The notes beneath the pieces are model-generated. The model searched no databases. It was not told the DNA's origin and saw only the letters and a program-made list of their open reading frames with translations. From contig OY855907.1 in assembly GCA_963693305.1 (NCBI GenBank), positions 32,894,301 to 32,958,300 of the forward strand: 64,000 nt of DNA, in the 5' to 3' direction. The stretch comes from Meandrina meandrites (taxonomy: Eukaryota; Cnidaria; Anthozoa; Scleractinia; Meandrinidae). Positions 33,422 to 46,188 of this stretch are shown in pieces (the stretch's first letter is position 1; each line of letters begins with the position of its first letter). The position numbers and the translations under genes were made by a program.

Positions 33422-36400
33422 ATGTGGCTGATTTTCGAGACTTTTGTGGTGCTGTTCAAGATCTTCTTGTGGTGCATAGAAGCAGTGTTTCGTGCAATTG
33501 TTCGTCCATCCAAGAAAGACATCACGGGGCAGACAGTTTTGATCACAGGTAAGTGATCACAGGTTTGCTCGCACGCTCTGCATAATTTAATCTGTTTGAT
33601 AAGCTGATAGGTCCCGCAGGGAGTCGATACGTGTTTGTAGTCACGAAAGGCTTTTGCTCGATCTTTATTTGCATGTATATTAGCCCCCAGGACATTTCAA
33701 TTTCAGCTTCTCTTTACCGCTCACAAAGTTTATGTAAAAAATAAGGTAAAGGCTGACGTACACCAAACCATCGTTAGTTCCGCATCCACAATAGATTAGC
33801 CTGATTCTCAGACGTCTGAGAATCAGGCTAACGATGGATCGATCATTTCCAAAACCGCGGCTGCCGTTTTTGCCCTGAATAAATCCGTAACTTCGGTAGA
33901 ATATCTGCCAATTTAAAAAACAAACGGCAATTTAGAGAAGCAAGCGTAAACTGGAAATTTATTTTGAGCTAATCGTTGCGAACGTAGGACATGTTGAATG
34001 TCCCAACCTCCTCACGGGTCAAAGTCGAGTAATGACGTCAAAAATACTTGGTTTTTGATTTTTTTTTTCGTTTTTTTTTTTATATCATGATCATTCTCAC
34101 CTTTCCAAAAAATATATGCTCTCAATAGAAATTGCACAATGGCACCACTTACTGGAAAACTGAGGTTACTTTTTCATTCATTCCTTTATAACACTGCTAT
34201 ATTTCTGCCAGTGTAAGTTTTGCGTGCACAGTAAAACTCCCATAATAGCTGCCCCTGCCCCCCCCCCCCCCCCTGAAAATACCCCCCTCCCTGAAAAAAA
34301 AAAGCAAAAACTCTACTTGGAGACATAAAGACCGTTCCAATTACAAATCCTATTTTCCCCCATGTCCACAAATTTTAGCCTCTTTAGGCTTAGATTTTAG
34401 CTCTTTTTAAAGACAAAATAAAAACTGCAAAAGACTGATGACACCCAAAGATAATAATTATTGGCTAAAAGCAACAACATTGATTTTCAGCTTCCCATGC
34501 CAGTTTGATTGTTTTATTTTCATGTTTTCATTTTTGGGCAAATTTATGGGGAGGGGAGCAACCCAATGCTTCCTCGCCTTCCCAAATCCACCCCTGCATC
34601 AATTTTAACATATCTCGGCAAGAGAATGACTTTCAACATGTCATGTATATATGTGCATGTGGACATATCACTGGAGTATATATGAATGTGATTATTCTTT
34701 TAAAAAGAATGTTTTGTTAATCTTCAAGGTGCTGGTGGTGGAATTGGTAGACTGCTGGCCCTTGAATTTGCAGCTCATGGTGCTAAGGTTGTCTTGTGGG
34801 ACATAAACAAAGGTAATGAGAAAGAACTTGTAGTTAAGAAATAGAGAACATGTTCCGACTTTCTATCGAGTTATAGAAACACGAGTGGAAGTTTAAGGGA
34901 GAACGATAAATGCTGTGGGAACACAAACTGATAGGCAAGTGTTTCCACAGCTTTTTCGAGTTCTCCCAAACTTTCATGAGTGTTTCAATAACTCAATAGA
35001 AACACAAGAAACATGTTTTCTATTTCTTTTAGAAAACACCGTGAGGAAAAGGATTACACCGGTCCCCTAGTTTATTTTGATCATCAAAATGTAAATTCCC
35101 TTTGCTGGCGCCATCGAGTTATCGAAGTATGGCTTTTAGCACGTGCTCTCTTGTAGGATGTTTTCTGATCAGAATTATTTTCTAAAACCTTACAAATTAT
35201 CCATCCCCCCCCCCCCCACCCCACTCCTCCTTGTATGTCCCAGGGTTAGGTATTTCAATCTACTCTACAGTGGAGTGGAATTGTAACAGTAAATTATACA
35301 GTATAAATTTCCCTCCCTGAACACAGATTCAAACGAAGAGACAGCAGCTCAAGTTCGTGCCCTTGGAAAAGTGGCTCATGCCTTTGTTTGTGACTGTAGC
35401 AGCAAAGGGGATGTCTATCGAGTCGCTGCAAAGGTGCAGCGGGAAGTTGGTGAGGTGGACATATTGGTAAACAATGCTGGAATTGCAAGTGGAAGGAAAT
35501 TGATGAATTTGAAAGATGTTGACATTGAAAGAACCATGAGTATCAACACTTTGGCACACTTTTGGGTAAGTCAGCTATTAAAGACGGTGCCTATTTTTGT
35601 TACTGCGCACATGTTCTGCGCATCATGCAAGGCATCGATCACACTTGACGCGTGCGCTAAGGGAATTTGCTCGCTCAAAATGACGAGTTCAACTTCACGA
35701 CCAAGCGCGCAACTAAAATGCAAGAAAATTTCTGTTGCAACGAAATCCTATTAATGGGCATACTAAACTCGGAACAGCGAAAGAGTAGCATATCATGCCA
35801 GTAACCACTAAACGCTTATCAATAAAAATGGCTCACATTTACAGTCTGAAAAAAATCGCTAATCACTCAAATGGAATCCACAAACTTCTAGCTAAATATG
35901 GCGTAGTGCACGCGTGATAAATTGCACAAGACGCAAATATTTAACTCACTAGGGAGGGGATAAGAAAAGTGTAACTAACCTCAAATTTAAAGCAAATCCA
36001 TACAACTCATATAACTTTTAAAAACGTATGGTGACCCCTACTTTTTATTTTATAGAATGAAAGTGGTAAGTCTATAGAACACATGATTAATTTGTCGTTC
36101 AGTGAAAAAATTGTTTTATTAGTTTGTTTTTCTGGCCGTGCAAGAGAGCTGGTAGAGACAAAAATGGCACAAATGCAATCGTTTTGTTAATAAAAACGTG
36201 GATCACACAGTCTCAAAGATAGTTTTTGTTAGTAATTTTTAAGATAGTTATTTTTAATGTTGATTTTATTTATGAAAAACCAATTTCAAAGGTAATTTGT
36301 AAAGAAATTTTATTTTCTTCTACTTTTGGAAAATGCCACGTCAGCACTTTTTTCAAGATTTCACACCTGATTATCTCGAAAATTCGCGTGGCTACCCCTA

Positions 36401-39400
36401 ATTTTCTTTTTGAATTTTAATAGCCCTTGGTAACCTCTACCTTTCTTGCATAGTCATCGGCCGGGCAAAAATACCTCACTATTAGTAGGCACCGTCCTTA
36501 AGCCTTTACTCTTGTGATCTGAATGAGGGGGGTGAATTAAGGTTCACGGATCAACAGATTTTGCCTTAAAAAGCACACAGATTGCGGATTTTTGCGATTT
36601 ATTAAGCGGATTTGCGGATTTCGAAAGCACAGCAGATCGCGGATTAGCTGAGAATTTTGGCCTGGATTCTGGACTCTTTATACCAGGAAGTTCGGAGCGT
36701 AATACTTAAACAAATTTCGGATCTCTTTAGTCAGTCTTCGTCGGCTTGTTAGCGAAATTCGCACAAACAAGAGATAAAACGAAACTTGTTAAAAAATTGG
36801 CATAAAAAAAGAACATATGCCGCTTGTTGCAGGGTCTTGCAGTAACACTATACCACACAAACTTTTCAAGTAATGCGGGTTCGGATTTGATCGAAAATAA
36901 TGGCAGATTGACGGATTTGGCCAAAAAATAGGCTGGCATGGATTGGCAGATTTACGTACCCCTATTCACCCCCTCCTGAATATTAATTCTCTGATGAGGC
37001 TTGACGCTAACACTTTTCCGTTTTCCATTGGAAAGTAATTATAATTACTTCTTGGAGAGTAAAAAAGAAGAAATTAAAATGAATCAAAGTACTAACCCAA
37101 TTTGGAAAGACGATTTTGGGCTAGGTTGGAAAACAAATTTTATGGTAAAAAGGCAGAAGTGAAAAAATTGTACTGTCTAATAAATGCAACAATGATTCCG
37201 TTTTCCAATTCTTAAAAAAGATGAATTCACACTATATTATCTCTGCCATATTGGAGGATCAAGAGATTTCCTGAGGAAGTCTGAGTGTGATAAATGCATG
37301 TGTCACCGTGTGGTGGACTATGAGGCTATTGAATCCACCATTTTGGAGAAATTATTAAATACAATTTTGAGATGGAAATTAAGCAACATTTGAAATCCAC
37401 TTTCTAAAGTCAAAAGTGGTTTTAATGTTAGCGTCAAGCCCAGCTGTCCTAATTGACAGCCATACATTTTTAAGTGTTAGTTTTGAGAATAATCAACCCT
37501 ATCTATAACAAAGTTCTCAATTTTGATTGGTTCTGTGTGCGCCTATTTGTCGGGTAATTGGCCCAGGATAATGTGGGTGTCCAATTGCAGCTGACCAATA
37601 TTAAACTACAACTTCTCGTATTGGATAATTGTTATTGGATTATTTTTTTTGGTCTGCTATTTTTGGAGCTGACAAAAGGTACATGTGCAGCTTCATGCAA
37701 AGTTAACAATCTTCCAGGTTGACATCTCTACTTATAAATTACATTTATATACTACGAAAATCACCGAACTGTGGAATTGGCCCGGATTTTTGTGTCGCTG
37801 CCCCACCCACTTTCTTCTACTTCCCTGCCTACTTTTGTCGGTGAACTCCAGCTGTCGCCTTGTCGCGTGTAATGTGTAGTTCCAGAAAATAGCCATACCC
37901 CCCCCCCCACAGAAGGCTTTTTGTTTTGCACCCCCCTCCCCCCCAGGAATTTCCGTTCCAGAGGGTCTGTGGGGACCCCCCCACCCCCCAGGAATTTCCA
38001 ATATTTTTAATCACCCCTTTGATTGTTCTTGAATAAAGTGTGGAATAAACTGCCAGTAGAAGAGAATTTTGAGAAAGGTTTGGTAAAAGAAGTGTTTGTA
38101 ATTCTTTTTAAGTGTTGGTGTCGAAATTCTTGTCCTGAATTTACATTTTATTTTGGTACTAAAAAATATATATTTAACCAAGATCATCTTTCAAACGCAA
38201 TTCAAATGAGTGACTGTAAACAACAGTGGTGGCAAAGTGACGCAGCATGCAAGCCACAGGAATTTCTGGAATTTGTCAATGAAAGTGGGCAGGGTAGCAA
38301 GGCAAAAATTCGGCCGTATTCCACAGTTCGGTGATTTTCGTAGTACATTCAAGTCATGTATAGCACTAGCAGAAGTACTTTTGCCTGTAAGTTTTGATTG
38401 TCATTGTCATGTTAATAATCCAGTCACACAATGTAATAAAAATTAGTGGCAATTATTTGACATTTTTCTTAATATATGCAGCCAATTAGCTACTATACAA
38501 AACGTTTAGCAAATTTCCATTAATTATTAAGAAAATATGTAATAATTATTAAATTTTATTTTTATCGCATTGTAGACTGTCAGATCATTTCTTCCAAACA
38601 TGCTGGAGAAAAACAAGGGTCACATTGTCAACATAACATCACTGGCCGGTAGTTTTCCTGTAACCAACCTGACTGACTACTGTGCATCTAAATTTGGTGC
38701 AACTGGGTTTAGTCACTCCTTAGCATTGGAGCTCTATGATATGGGCAAAACTGGGATAAAAGTGACTTGTGTTCAGCCCTACACGACAAACACTGGGCTT
38801 GTGTGGCATCCAAAGGCACGGTAAGAGCTGTGATATGACATCATCAATCTGGTGTGTTTAAAGCACAGAATGGTGAAATGACGAAATAATATTAAAGATA
38901 AGAGCCAGAGTTGTATAAGTATGTACTAAAACCCAAAACAAAACAAGACTTGCTTGTGGTTTACACTCCGGTTTGCTTGCGATTAGCTTTCACCCTGGTT
39001 TGCTTGCGGTTTTTATTTATTTATTTATTTTTTTATAATATTTCACCATTTCATGTTTTAAACACACCCTGGTCATATCACTTGTTCAGTAAAGGTCTGG
39101 AAATAAGCCGTGGGTTTATATTTTGCTCAAAGTCCCTTTAAGGTGGGCATATATTTTCAGCTCAGGGAGAGTTTATGTATAAAGATATAAATTAAAGGAA
39201 ATATAAAATAGTGATAAACGAACAAAAGTCTTATAAAATGCTCTGTCATGCTCTGTCCGAGTGTCTGAGTTTTGGGGGGCATTTTTTTGGTGGGGAGGGG
39301 GGCTTTTCTTTGGGGGATCAGGGGCTTATTTTCATTTTTTCATGGCTTTTTTAATGACTTTTTGGTGCGCAGTTACCACTCACAGGTACAAATCTGATTA

Positions 39401-41558
39401 GCCTGAGTGTATGGTTTGTAAGAGTGAGTTTGTGAGTGTTGTGGGGTACTCAACCAAGTGTTTAAATACATAGAGATGCTCCACCCTCGTCTCCAACCCT
39501 TTATACCCTAAATGGTACCGGTATACAGTTATTTCAATTAACGTTGTCGGATTGAAGCTCAAAGCTTAAAGACAAGACCGAAAGGTAGTATGGGCGAAGA
39601 AAGAGTGTTCCACGCGTGCTGAATACTAATGAGATACAGTGATATAGCAAACGAGACGTTTTTCGTTTCCTTTCTCTTCAGACATGTGTAGAAAAGATCC
39701 TTTTTCGCCTCATTTCATTTAAAAAGAATAATCCAAACCACATAACGGCGAAAGAAAAGATACAAGAAAGGTTTCACGGAAAGGAAAACAAATATTCCAC
39801 GTGCAAAAATACAAACTTGTAGATTTCCTCAATGGTGATATGCAAATTGCAGTAAATACCCATGGCACCATTCGGTCTTGACTCCTAGGTTTGAAGATTT
39901 AATCCGACAACGTTTATTGAAATAGCTGTATACCATTTTTGATATAAAATCTAACACTTTGACCTACATTTAGTTCCATTCAGAAAATGGAACCTCTTAA
40001 TTAACATACCAAACGTAGACACCCTGAATTCCTTTTCTGTACCTTCAGAAGTAACTGCTTATATAAAATACTAAAGATGAGTCATCATGCATCTGTTTGA
40101 GATGTTATCTGTTGACCCTAGCTTTTCTAACCTCCAGCCTGAAAAACGTACCCCTCCTCTTATAGTTCTTTAGTTCACCCCCCCCCCCTCCCCTCCTGGT
40201 TTTCTTCAATTTCCTGACTGCAGGTTATGGATGTTTTCTTGTAGATTTCCATCCTTGTTTCCTGTTCTGGAACCAGAGTTCGTAGCTAAAGAGACGGTAG
40301 CTGGCACACTCAGAGATCAGCCAGTTGTCGTGATTCCGCATGCTCATTCCCTGTTCTTTTTCCTGACTGCGTGAGTTGGAGAATTTTTTAAAATACATTC
40401 AAACATGTATTAATTGACACCATGTTATTAAGTGTGGAAGGCATGATGGTACAGTAGGTAGTGCACTGGACTCCAGTCTCAAGCAGTCCAGGTTCGAGCC
40501 CCACAGTCCCTCTCTTCAGATCACCTACTAGGAGTATAAATGAGTGCCAGCAAATTTACTGCTGTGGGTAACGAACCGTGCGAGGGACTAGCATCTGGAC
40601 ATCCAGGAGGGAGTAGAAATACTCCTTAAGTCGCTTCATGCTTCTGAAACCGGGACATGCTCCAGCCTGATGGACTTGGTGGGCCAGGCCACTCAGCTAG
40701 ACTTTTACTTTCAGACATGAACTACTTTTATTCTGTCAGGAAGACAGGTGCTGCTGTGACAATGTATGGTTTTTAAGAAGCTTAGTCTATAGGATGTGGT
40801 AATTGTAGAAATAATTGAGAAATAAAGGATAGGGGACATTTTTTGTCATTAACAGGGAAACTGATCAGACTGATGGTTTGTAGAATTTTAATACATCTAG
40901 ACCAGAAAGTGAACATTTCATAAAATGGGAATTTATAAATCCATACAAATGGAAACATTTCAAAGTAGCAACTGACTTAATAAGTGATAGAGTTTCCAGA
41001 AATAATGAGTTTGGTTTTGGTCTCTTGTAAAGAGTAGGACTGCAAAATGTAGCTGAACATGGTTTGGGTGAGGGAACCTGACATCTTATAAGATGCAATT
41101 TATGTTACAATTTCACTTCTTGAAATTTTGGCAGATTCCTCAACTGAATGGAAACAGAGCTGTTATCATGCTGTTAATTGCTTCATTCGCTAATTTCCAT
41201 ATGCATCAAACCAGCTTGCCACTCTCTCCTACACAGGTCTCCACAGCTAGTGCTGAGCCCGGCCCCTGTAGGGGAAGGGAAGGTGGAAAGGAGAGATTGT
41301 GAGGGCACCTAGCAAACACAGCGGTGCTCCCCGTGCACTAATTCCTTCTCCTCTAGATCTCCCTAGCTTCTAAACTACCATCAATCAAGGCAGCAGGAAA
41401 GAAACCTCTCACTGGTTTATTTGTGTGCTCATTTCAACAATACTTTTTGGCCCTTACTTTTCAGGATCCTACCACATAAAGCGGTTGTGGTTTTACATGA
41501 CTTCCTTCAAATTGGAGTTGGTGAACACTCTCCCAGAGATGAAAAGAAGTCTGACTAG
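33422..41558 (+). CDS. SDR16C-type short-chain dehydrogenase (retinol dehydrogenase 2-like), copy 2
   Basis: Exons 33422-33548, 34729-34812, 35327-35565, 38576-38820, 40245-40370 and 41465-41558 (TAG) have exactly the lengths and phases of copy 1 and give 304 residues. The membrane-anchor helix, TGAGGGIG, NNAG, Asn144, Ser172 and YCASK are all kept, so it should be active. Copy 2 differs mostly in exon 1, the end of exon 3 (GIASGRKL) and exon 5 (HAHSLFFLT in place of [10 protein letters not shown], near the substrate loop and C-terminal membrane-facing region). A change in substrate preference or localisation is therefore possible. Exon 4 is almost identical to copy 1. Intron 3 contains a TTAA-flanked MITE and other repeats missing from copy 1. 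Confidence 0.93.
35578..36501. mobile_element. piggyBac-like MITE with TTAA duplication
   Basis: TTAA precedes AGACGGTGCCTA at 35582, and GGACGGTGCCTA inverted ends at 36497 before TTAA. The 12-bp TIR with one mismatch and the TTAA duplication fit the piggyBac superfamily. The interior (916 bp) has no transposase. It sits just after exon 3 of SDR copy 2. Confidence 0.8.
36526..36974. mobile_element. Small inverted-repeat element in SDR copy 2 intron 3
   Basis: GAGGGGGGTGAATTAAGGTT is the approximate inverse of TACCCCTATTCACCCCCTC. CTGAAT is present on both outer sides and may be the target duplication. The interior repeats a GCGGATTTGCGGATTT-like block several times. There is no coding frame. 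Confidence 0.5.
36975..38575. other. Rest of SDR copy 2 intron 3
   Basis: Sequence near 37640-37740 (TGGTCTGCTATTTTTGGAGC.. TACATGTGCA) is collinear with intron 3 of copy 1 at 27715-27800. C/G homopolymer-rich sequence lies at 37900-38000. An open frame at 38023-38334 reads as a plausible protein segment (KKYIFNQDHLSNAIQ, WQSDAACKPQEFLEF) but I do not recognise it; it may be a retroelement fragment. Confidence 0.4.
38848..39075. repeat. Small inverted repeat in intron 4 of SDR copy 2
   Basis: CTGGTGTGTTTAAAGCACAG..ATGGTGAAAT near 38850-38885 pairs with ATTTCACCAT..GTTTTAAACACACC near 39040-39072, with TTTATTTA runs inside. It is a likely small foldback. Confidence 0.5.
40433..40720 (+). mobile_element. 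tRNA-derived SINE, diverged copy of the 19738 family
   Basis: It has B-box GGTTCGAGCCC, then TCTCTTCAG..CACCTACTAGGAGTATAAATG, CAAATTTACTGCTG.GGGTAAC and GGACTAGCATC, as in the copy at 19738. A longer 3' part ends CCAGGCCACTCAGC. It lies in the last intron of SDR copy 2. Confidence 0.75.
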
Positions 41559-42594
41559 AGTACATCACAAACTGGAAAGAAGTTTACTGATATTGTTTGA
41601 AACCTATGAAAAATTAGTCTTTAAGTATTATAGTTTACAACAAAATTTAAAAAAAAAAGTAAATATGACAACTTGGTTATTTCTGTCTATGAGTGATTTG
41701 ATCACAACAAAGGAATTTCAAGAATGGCTTTTGGTCAAAATCTTATCGTAACAGTTCATTTTTTTTTTAAGAATACTGGTGATCATATGCTTACCTTGAT
41801 TTTGTAAACACCATTTCGAAATGGTGATTATGTGCTTTTCAAAATATAGAGCAAGATAGTGGAATATTGTTTTAAGATGGATCTACTTCATTTCAATAGA
41901 GGAACGTAATTTGAAATTGCAGGAAGGAATAGGACATTTCTGAGTTGCCCTTTACTCATTGTCAAAACGGATCCTCGTGCGAAACCACTCAAATGAAAAT
42001 GAATTTGATTTGCATGACACGTCATGAAAATGGACGTGCAGGTTAAACTCAATCTCGTATGAATGTTTTCTCATAAAGACTCATTTTGACACGGAGACAA
42101 AAGGTACTGCATGGAAATGGCCTATTACAGAGCAAAGCAAAGCAAATTCAAGATAAGCAACTTTTGGTTTGAGTCATCAATCAGGGACGGAGGTTCGAAA
42201 AAGTAGGAGTTCCAGTAGCGTCTTTCAAAATTGCATGGCTTATGCTTTAAAATCCTTTTTTTGTTGTTAAGTGCATTTTTAGTAGTAGAATATTTTGAGC
42301 TTTATCTACCTCCACCAAGTGGAATGTAAATGACGTAAGAAGCATTAGTTTTTACCCGCCAAGGGATTTAACCGAGCGCGCGATTTACTAAGCAACGTGA
42401 CGTATCCTTGTTACGTCATACTGGCGTGACAAAATATGGATTTTTTTTTCTTTTCAAGCGGTTTGAACTGCGAAGATTTGCAAACGACGGCGCTTGTTTC
42501 CCGACAAAAAATATATATATTAGTTAGGAATGTTCAAGAGACAGTAAATTCTAATAAATCTTGACTGATTATAAACTGTTTTCATTATTTTTCT
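41559..42594. other. Downstream flank of SDR copy 2, no gene seen
   Basis: The 3' UTR is collinear with copy 1 up to about 41700. The following 850 bp are AT-rich. Palindromic tracts near 41940-42110 (CCACTCAAATGAAAATGAAT; TGTCAAAACG and its inverse) suggest a degraded MITE. Confidence 0.45.
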
Positions 42595-43260
42595 TTAACT
42601 ATAGTGCACACAAATGGGAAGATGCCCCATTTCGTTAGCGTGTTCTGAAACTGCGGCGTTTTGCGTACGAGCAAACCGTATATCTTTGTCGAGTTCTTTT
42701 ATCCTTTCTTGCATCGCTCTCCCTGTTTCCCCGATACATACCTTGCCGCATTCACATGGAATCTTATAGACGATCCAACAAAACAAGACGGTGTCGTCTA
42801 TAAGTATGTATAAGTATGTATTGGGGAAACAGGGAGAGCGATGCAAGAAAGGATAAAAGAACACGACAGAGATATACGGTTTGCTCGTACGCAAAACTCC
42901 GCAGTTTCAAACCACGCTAACGTAATGGGGCCGTTCTACCCATTTGCAACGAAATCAAGTTTATTGATCGTGACCCTCACTGGTACTCCCGTACTCACAA
43001 GACTTAATCCAAACAACATCAACAGAGATGGTGGAATCGAAATTCCTGAAGCTTGGATACCTACGATCAAAAAGCACAACAGCCGATCAACAACAAAGCG
43101 GATCTATGAGGGAACAACATCTAACGGTCGGAATAATAATGAGGATCGAAATGCACCAATAGCAGCAAACCAACGTGCTACAAATAGCGACACGTAAACA
43201 ATCGACCTCATCGCCTGATGAAGACTAGCAGTATTGCAGTCGAAACGTCGCGATCAACAA
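42595..43260. mobile_element. Penelope-like element fragment: two head-to-head GIY-YIG segments
   Basis: Around position 42790 the sequence is palindromic. The minus strand (about 42800 down to 42600) encodes VYKIPCECGKVCIGETGRAM and ERIKELDKDIRFARTQ. The plus strand (about 42810-43197) encodes the same GETGRAMQERIKEHDRDIRF block, then INRDGGIEIPEAWIPTIKKH, typical of the C-terminal GIY-YIG endonuclease of Penelope-like retroelements. The plus copy has frameshifts: FIDRDPHWYSR is in another frame. Inverted partial copies are characteristic of Penelope insertions. It is inactive. Confidence 0.85.
43210..43254 (+). ncRNA. Hammerhead-ribozyme-like motif at the Penelope 3' end
   Basis: Stem I ATCGC/GCGAT (5 of 5 pairs) encloses CTGATGA, an extra A, stem II GAC/GTC with a 13-nt loop, GAA, and the minimal palindromic stem III ACGT followed by C at the expected cleavage site (43249). 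It follows the GIY-YIG frame directly, the position where hammerheads have been described in Penelope-like elements. The extra A before stem II is non-canonical and is shared with the motif at 22436. Confidence 0.6.
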
Positions 43261-45119
43261 CTCAAAGCGATTCCATCGTGAGACAAACGAATAAACGTTC
43301 ATCTTTCCTACTTTTATTTACCTTAATTTTTTGACAAATGTCCCGAAAATTTTTAAAGATCCATTATGAAACGTCATCGTTTCCGCATGCATTGCGTGCC
43401 GTTTATTTTCAATTTGATGGAGAATAATCATCATAATCTAATTATATAAGTACGTGTTCCTGTATTTTGCGTGCCGTTTATTGACTCTTGTCTGTCCGAG
43501 CTTATTGAAAACAAAACCAAACATCGTATATTACATTCTTACCGGCCGCTAAATAGTGGCAAAAACAATAGAAGAACGCTCATCGGGACGGCAAAAAGGT
43601 GGCCGCGTCCGCTTGATAGAGGTGGCCGCTTAGGGTTTTATTAACAGTATTTTATTGAGAGTAGTTTCGGGAATTCAGTATTGGTCACATTAATTTACAA
43701 TAGATGTCCATTTCCAACAGTTATTCGCAGTAATATTATCTGCGCACGACCTGTTTTTGCGGAACCAAACTTACTCTTTCGGAACCTTGTCTGGGTCGTT
43801 ATTCAGTCGCTCAAGTGTCGCTCTATAAACGGAACCCAATGACAAAAACTCAATTCCTCGCCAGTTCTTCCCATGCATTCTTTTAACTCACATTTCTCTC
43901 CCAAATATTTCCTAAAGAGAGTATACAACTAGATATATGCCATCGGGTTTAGGGAACCTTCCTGCTTTGAGCTGCTTAACCCATCGTACCTTCGTTTTTG
44001 GTCTTTTTTGGAGCGAGTACATGTGTTTTCTTTAATTCTATGCATGCCCCTATCCTCTAAGTAGAAGTTTTAATGCTCCATCTTGGTAGGGCCTCTTTCC
44101 CACTCTTAATTTGCGTCGTTGTTCTCTTGTGAATAAACCTGGCCTCACATCCACGTCTTCAGCTTCGTAGTCAAAAACTGCGACCAAGAATTTCTTACAC
44201 GACCCCAAAAAGGGCATGTGGTCTTGGGAGGGGTTTTAGCTCAAAATGCTATCATATTAATTGTGGTGGCACCTGAAGGGCTGAGAACAGAGTTCACGGA
44301 GGAATTACAAAAGAAAACATTTTTAAATTAAAATAAAAAAGGTTAAACCACTCAGACAAAGATGTATACTTGGCTGCAAACAAAGTCTACTCTTGTTGAA
44401 CATCGTTATTCCAAACAAAACAGCGTATAATAACCTTAGCAGTTGCGCCAAAACTATACACTGAAAGCGATCTAGAAAATTGTTTATTTATTTAGTAAGT
44501 TGTGCTACATGGGTGAATCCTGTCAGTATAATTGGCAGGGCATAAGGTGTCTATATAAAAAAACTTTCTAGTATAATAATATGGCCAGAATAAATTTAAC
44601 TAAACCAAGTTATGTAAAGACTATCGTATTAAAAAAAGGACAATGATAATCTAACGGCGCTTACCATTAGTCAGAACTGGCCGACCAGACCGGTATATTC
44701 AGGCCCGTAGCCAGGATTTTTGCTTGGGGGTGCGTATGAGCGCCTCCGGCGCGAAATGTCTAGCGCAGCAAGCGCCCTAAATTTGATATAGCAATTAAAA
44801 TTTTAATACCCTGTTGTAAACTAAAACGCAGAACCATGCTCGTGAGCTAACGATGCGCAACACAGGGTGCAACAGTTTTGAATCGTATTTTTAAAAGCAA
44901 TCTCTCCTTGAATAATTTCAAATGACTGCTTACAAAACTGGTCCTTTCGTGCGTTCAAAATACTATACCCCGTTTTAGGAAACGTCTCTAAAATGGATAC
45001 CCCGCCCTAACTCAGGAGCTCCAAAATCACGACTCCGTTGGGCGGTACACACCTGTATAGGTATTGTATGGGAGTAGCCCCCCCCCCGGGGGGGGTAATC
45101 TACGCCAAACGGTGATATT
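43261..45119. other. No gene seen; fragments of dispersed repeats
   Basis: Positions 43316-43420 are a third copy of the repeat that flanks exon 4 of SDR copy 1. Sequence at 44696-44790 (GGCCCGTAGCCAGGATTTTT) looks like a dispersed element end. A C-then-G homopolymer palindrome lies at about 45079-45096. The remaining open frames are short and unsupported. Confidence 0.5.
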
Positions 45120-45365
45120 GACCGTTATTTACGCCTTTGCCACCTTTAGTAACGTTTTATTACATTTAAGGTTAACTTGTATTACATTTACGGTTGGTCA
45201 GCTTATTACATTTAGCGTTAAATTGTATTACATTTATGGTGGGGTAAGTTATTACATTTAGGGATGATTTTTATTACATTTGCGGTTAGTATTACATTTA
45301 GAGTTAATTTTTATTACATTTACGGTTGGTATTACATTTAGCGTTGTTATTACATTTAGCGGTGA
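45120..45365. repeat. Minisatellite of TTATTACATTTACGGTT type
   Basis: About twelve imperfect copies of (TT)ATTACATTTANGGTT with spacers of variable length (period 17-27 bp). It lies about 360 bp left of the large inverted-repeat element. Confidence 0.8.
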
Positions 45366-45721
45366 TACAGGGGGGTCTGGGGGAAATTTTGAAAACATGG
45401 GTTGTCTGAGGCCACATTTAATTTCGTGCGTTTTGAAGTTAGTTTGTAAGGAAACAAGCCATATAAAGGTGAAGGTAGCAAGGACAATAATTCTGGTACA
45501 TTTTTAAATTCAAAACGTAGTTTTAGAAACAGAGCCTTGTAAAGTAACATAATTTACGATTTATTTAATTAACAATGACGGCAGTACTTTTAAAGGAAGA
45601 CTGGAAAAAGATAGATATCTTTATTTTGTTTTCAAATGGTAATTACATAAATCAGCCAGAGTCGGTTTGCTGACTATGAACGGCATTAGTTAGAATGTAT
45701 CGTTAAAATTAATCTAGAACA

Positions 45722-46188
45722 CAGGCGGCCCAGGCTCCTGATAAGATTACTCGAGAACGTGACTCGATCGAGCGTTACAACGGTTTGAATTTATAAAGGT
45801 TTGTATGGGAGAAAACGGTTTCGAAATTATTCGCAAATATATGTACATTTTGAAAATAAAATCGACTTACCTCAATGCCTTGTTGTCTTTCTTGTTGTCA
45901 TCTCGCTTCTCAAACCGATCTGACGCCTTTTTGGCGAGTTTTAGCATTTTTGGTTTTCCACCGCTAAGAAGAAGTAAAGGCTGCACACTCGATTTCCGAC
46001 CGACCGCCGCTCGAAGCGAAAAATCATTGAAATCACGCTAACCGACCCAATTCCTACGCAGAATTATAGAAGAGGCTTAAGCGCTTCTTCTCGCCGATTT
46101 CCAACTCAAATCCATCCTCACAACGCACGTTACGAAGCGCTGAATCCCACTCAACGAACCTTCTCCATCTTCGAATAATCCTCCCAGG
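45722..46188. repeat. Left terminal inverted repeat of the 12.3-kb element
   Basis: Inverse of 57516-57978 at over 99 per cent identity by eye. On its minus strand it contains an exon-like open frame reading outward (from about 45947 to a gtaagtcg donor near 45872) encoding the Lys/Asp-rich MLKLAKKASDRFEKRDDNKK. Confidence 0.9.

Noticed and set aside
35371..35754. SDR copy 2 exon 3 extending to 35754 as a short protein
   Set aside because: The extension runs into the TTAA-flanked MITE. The donor at 35566 and the identical exon length in copy 1 define the real end.
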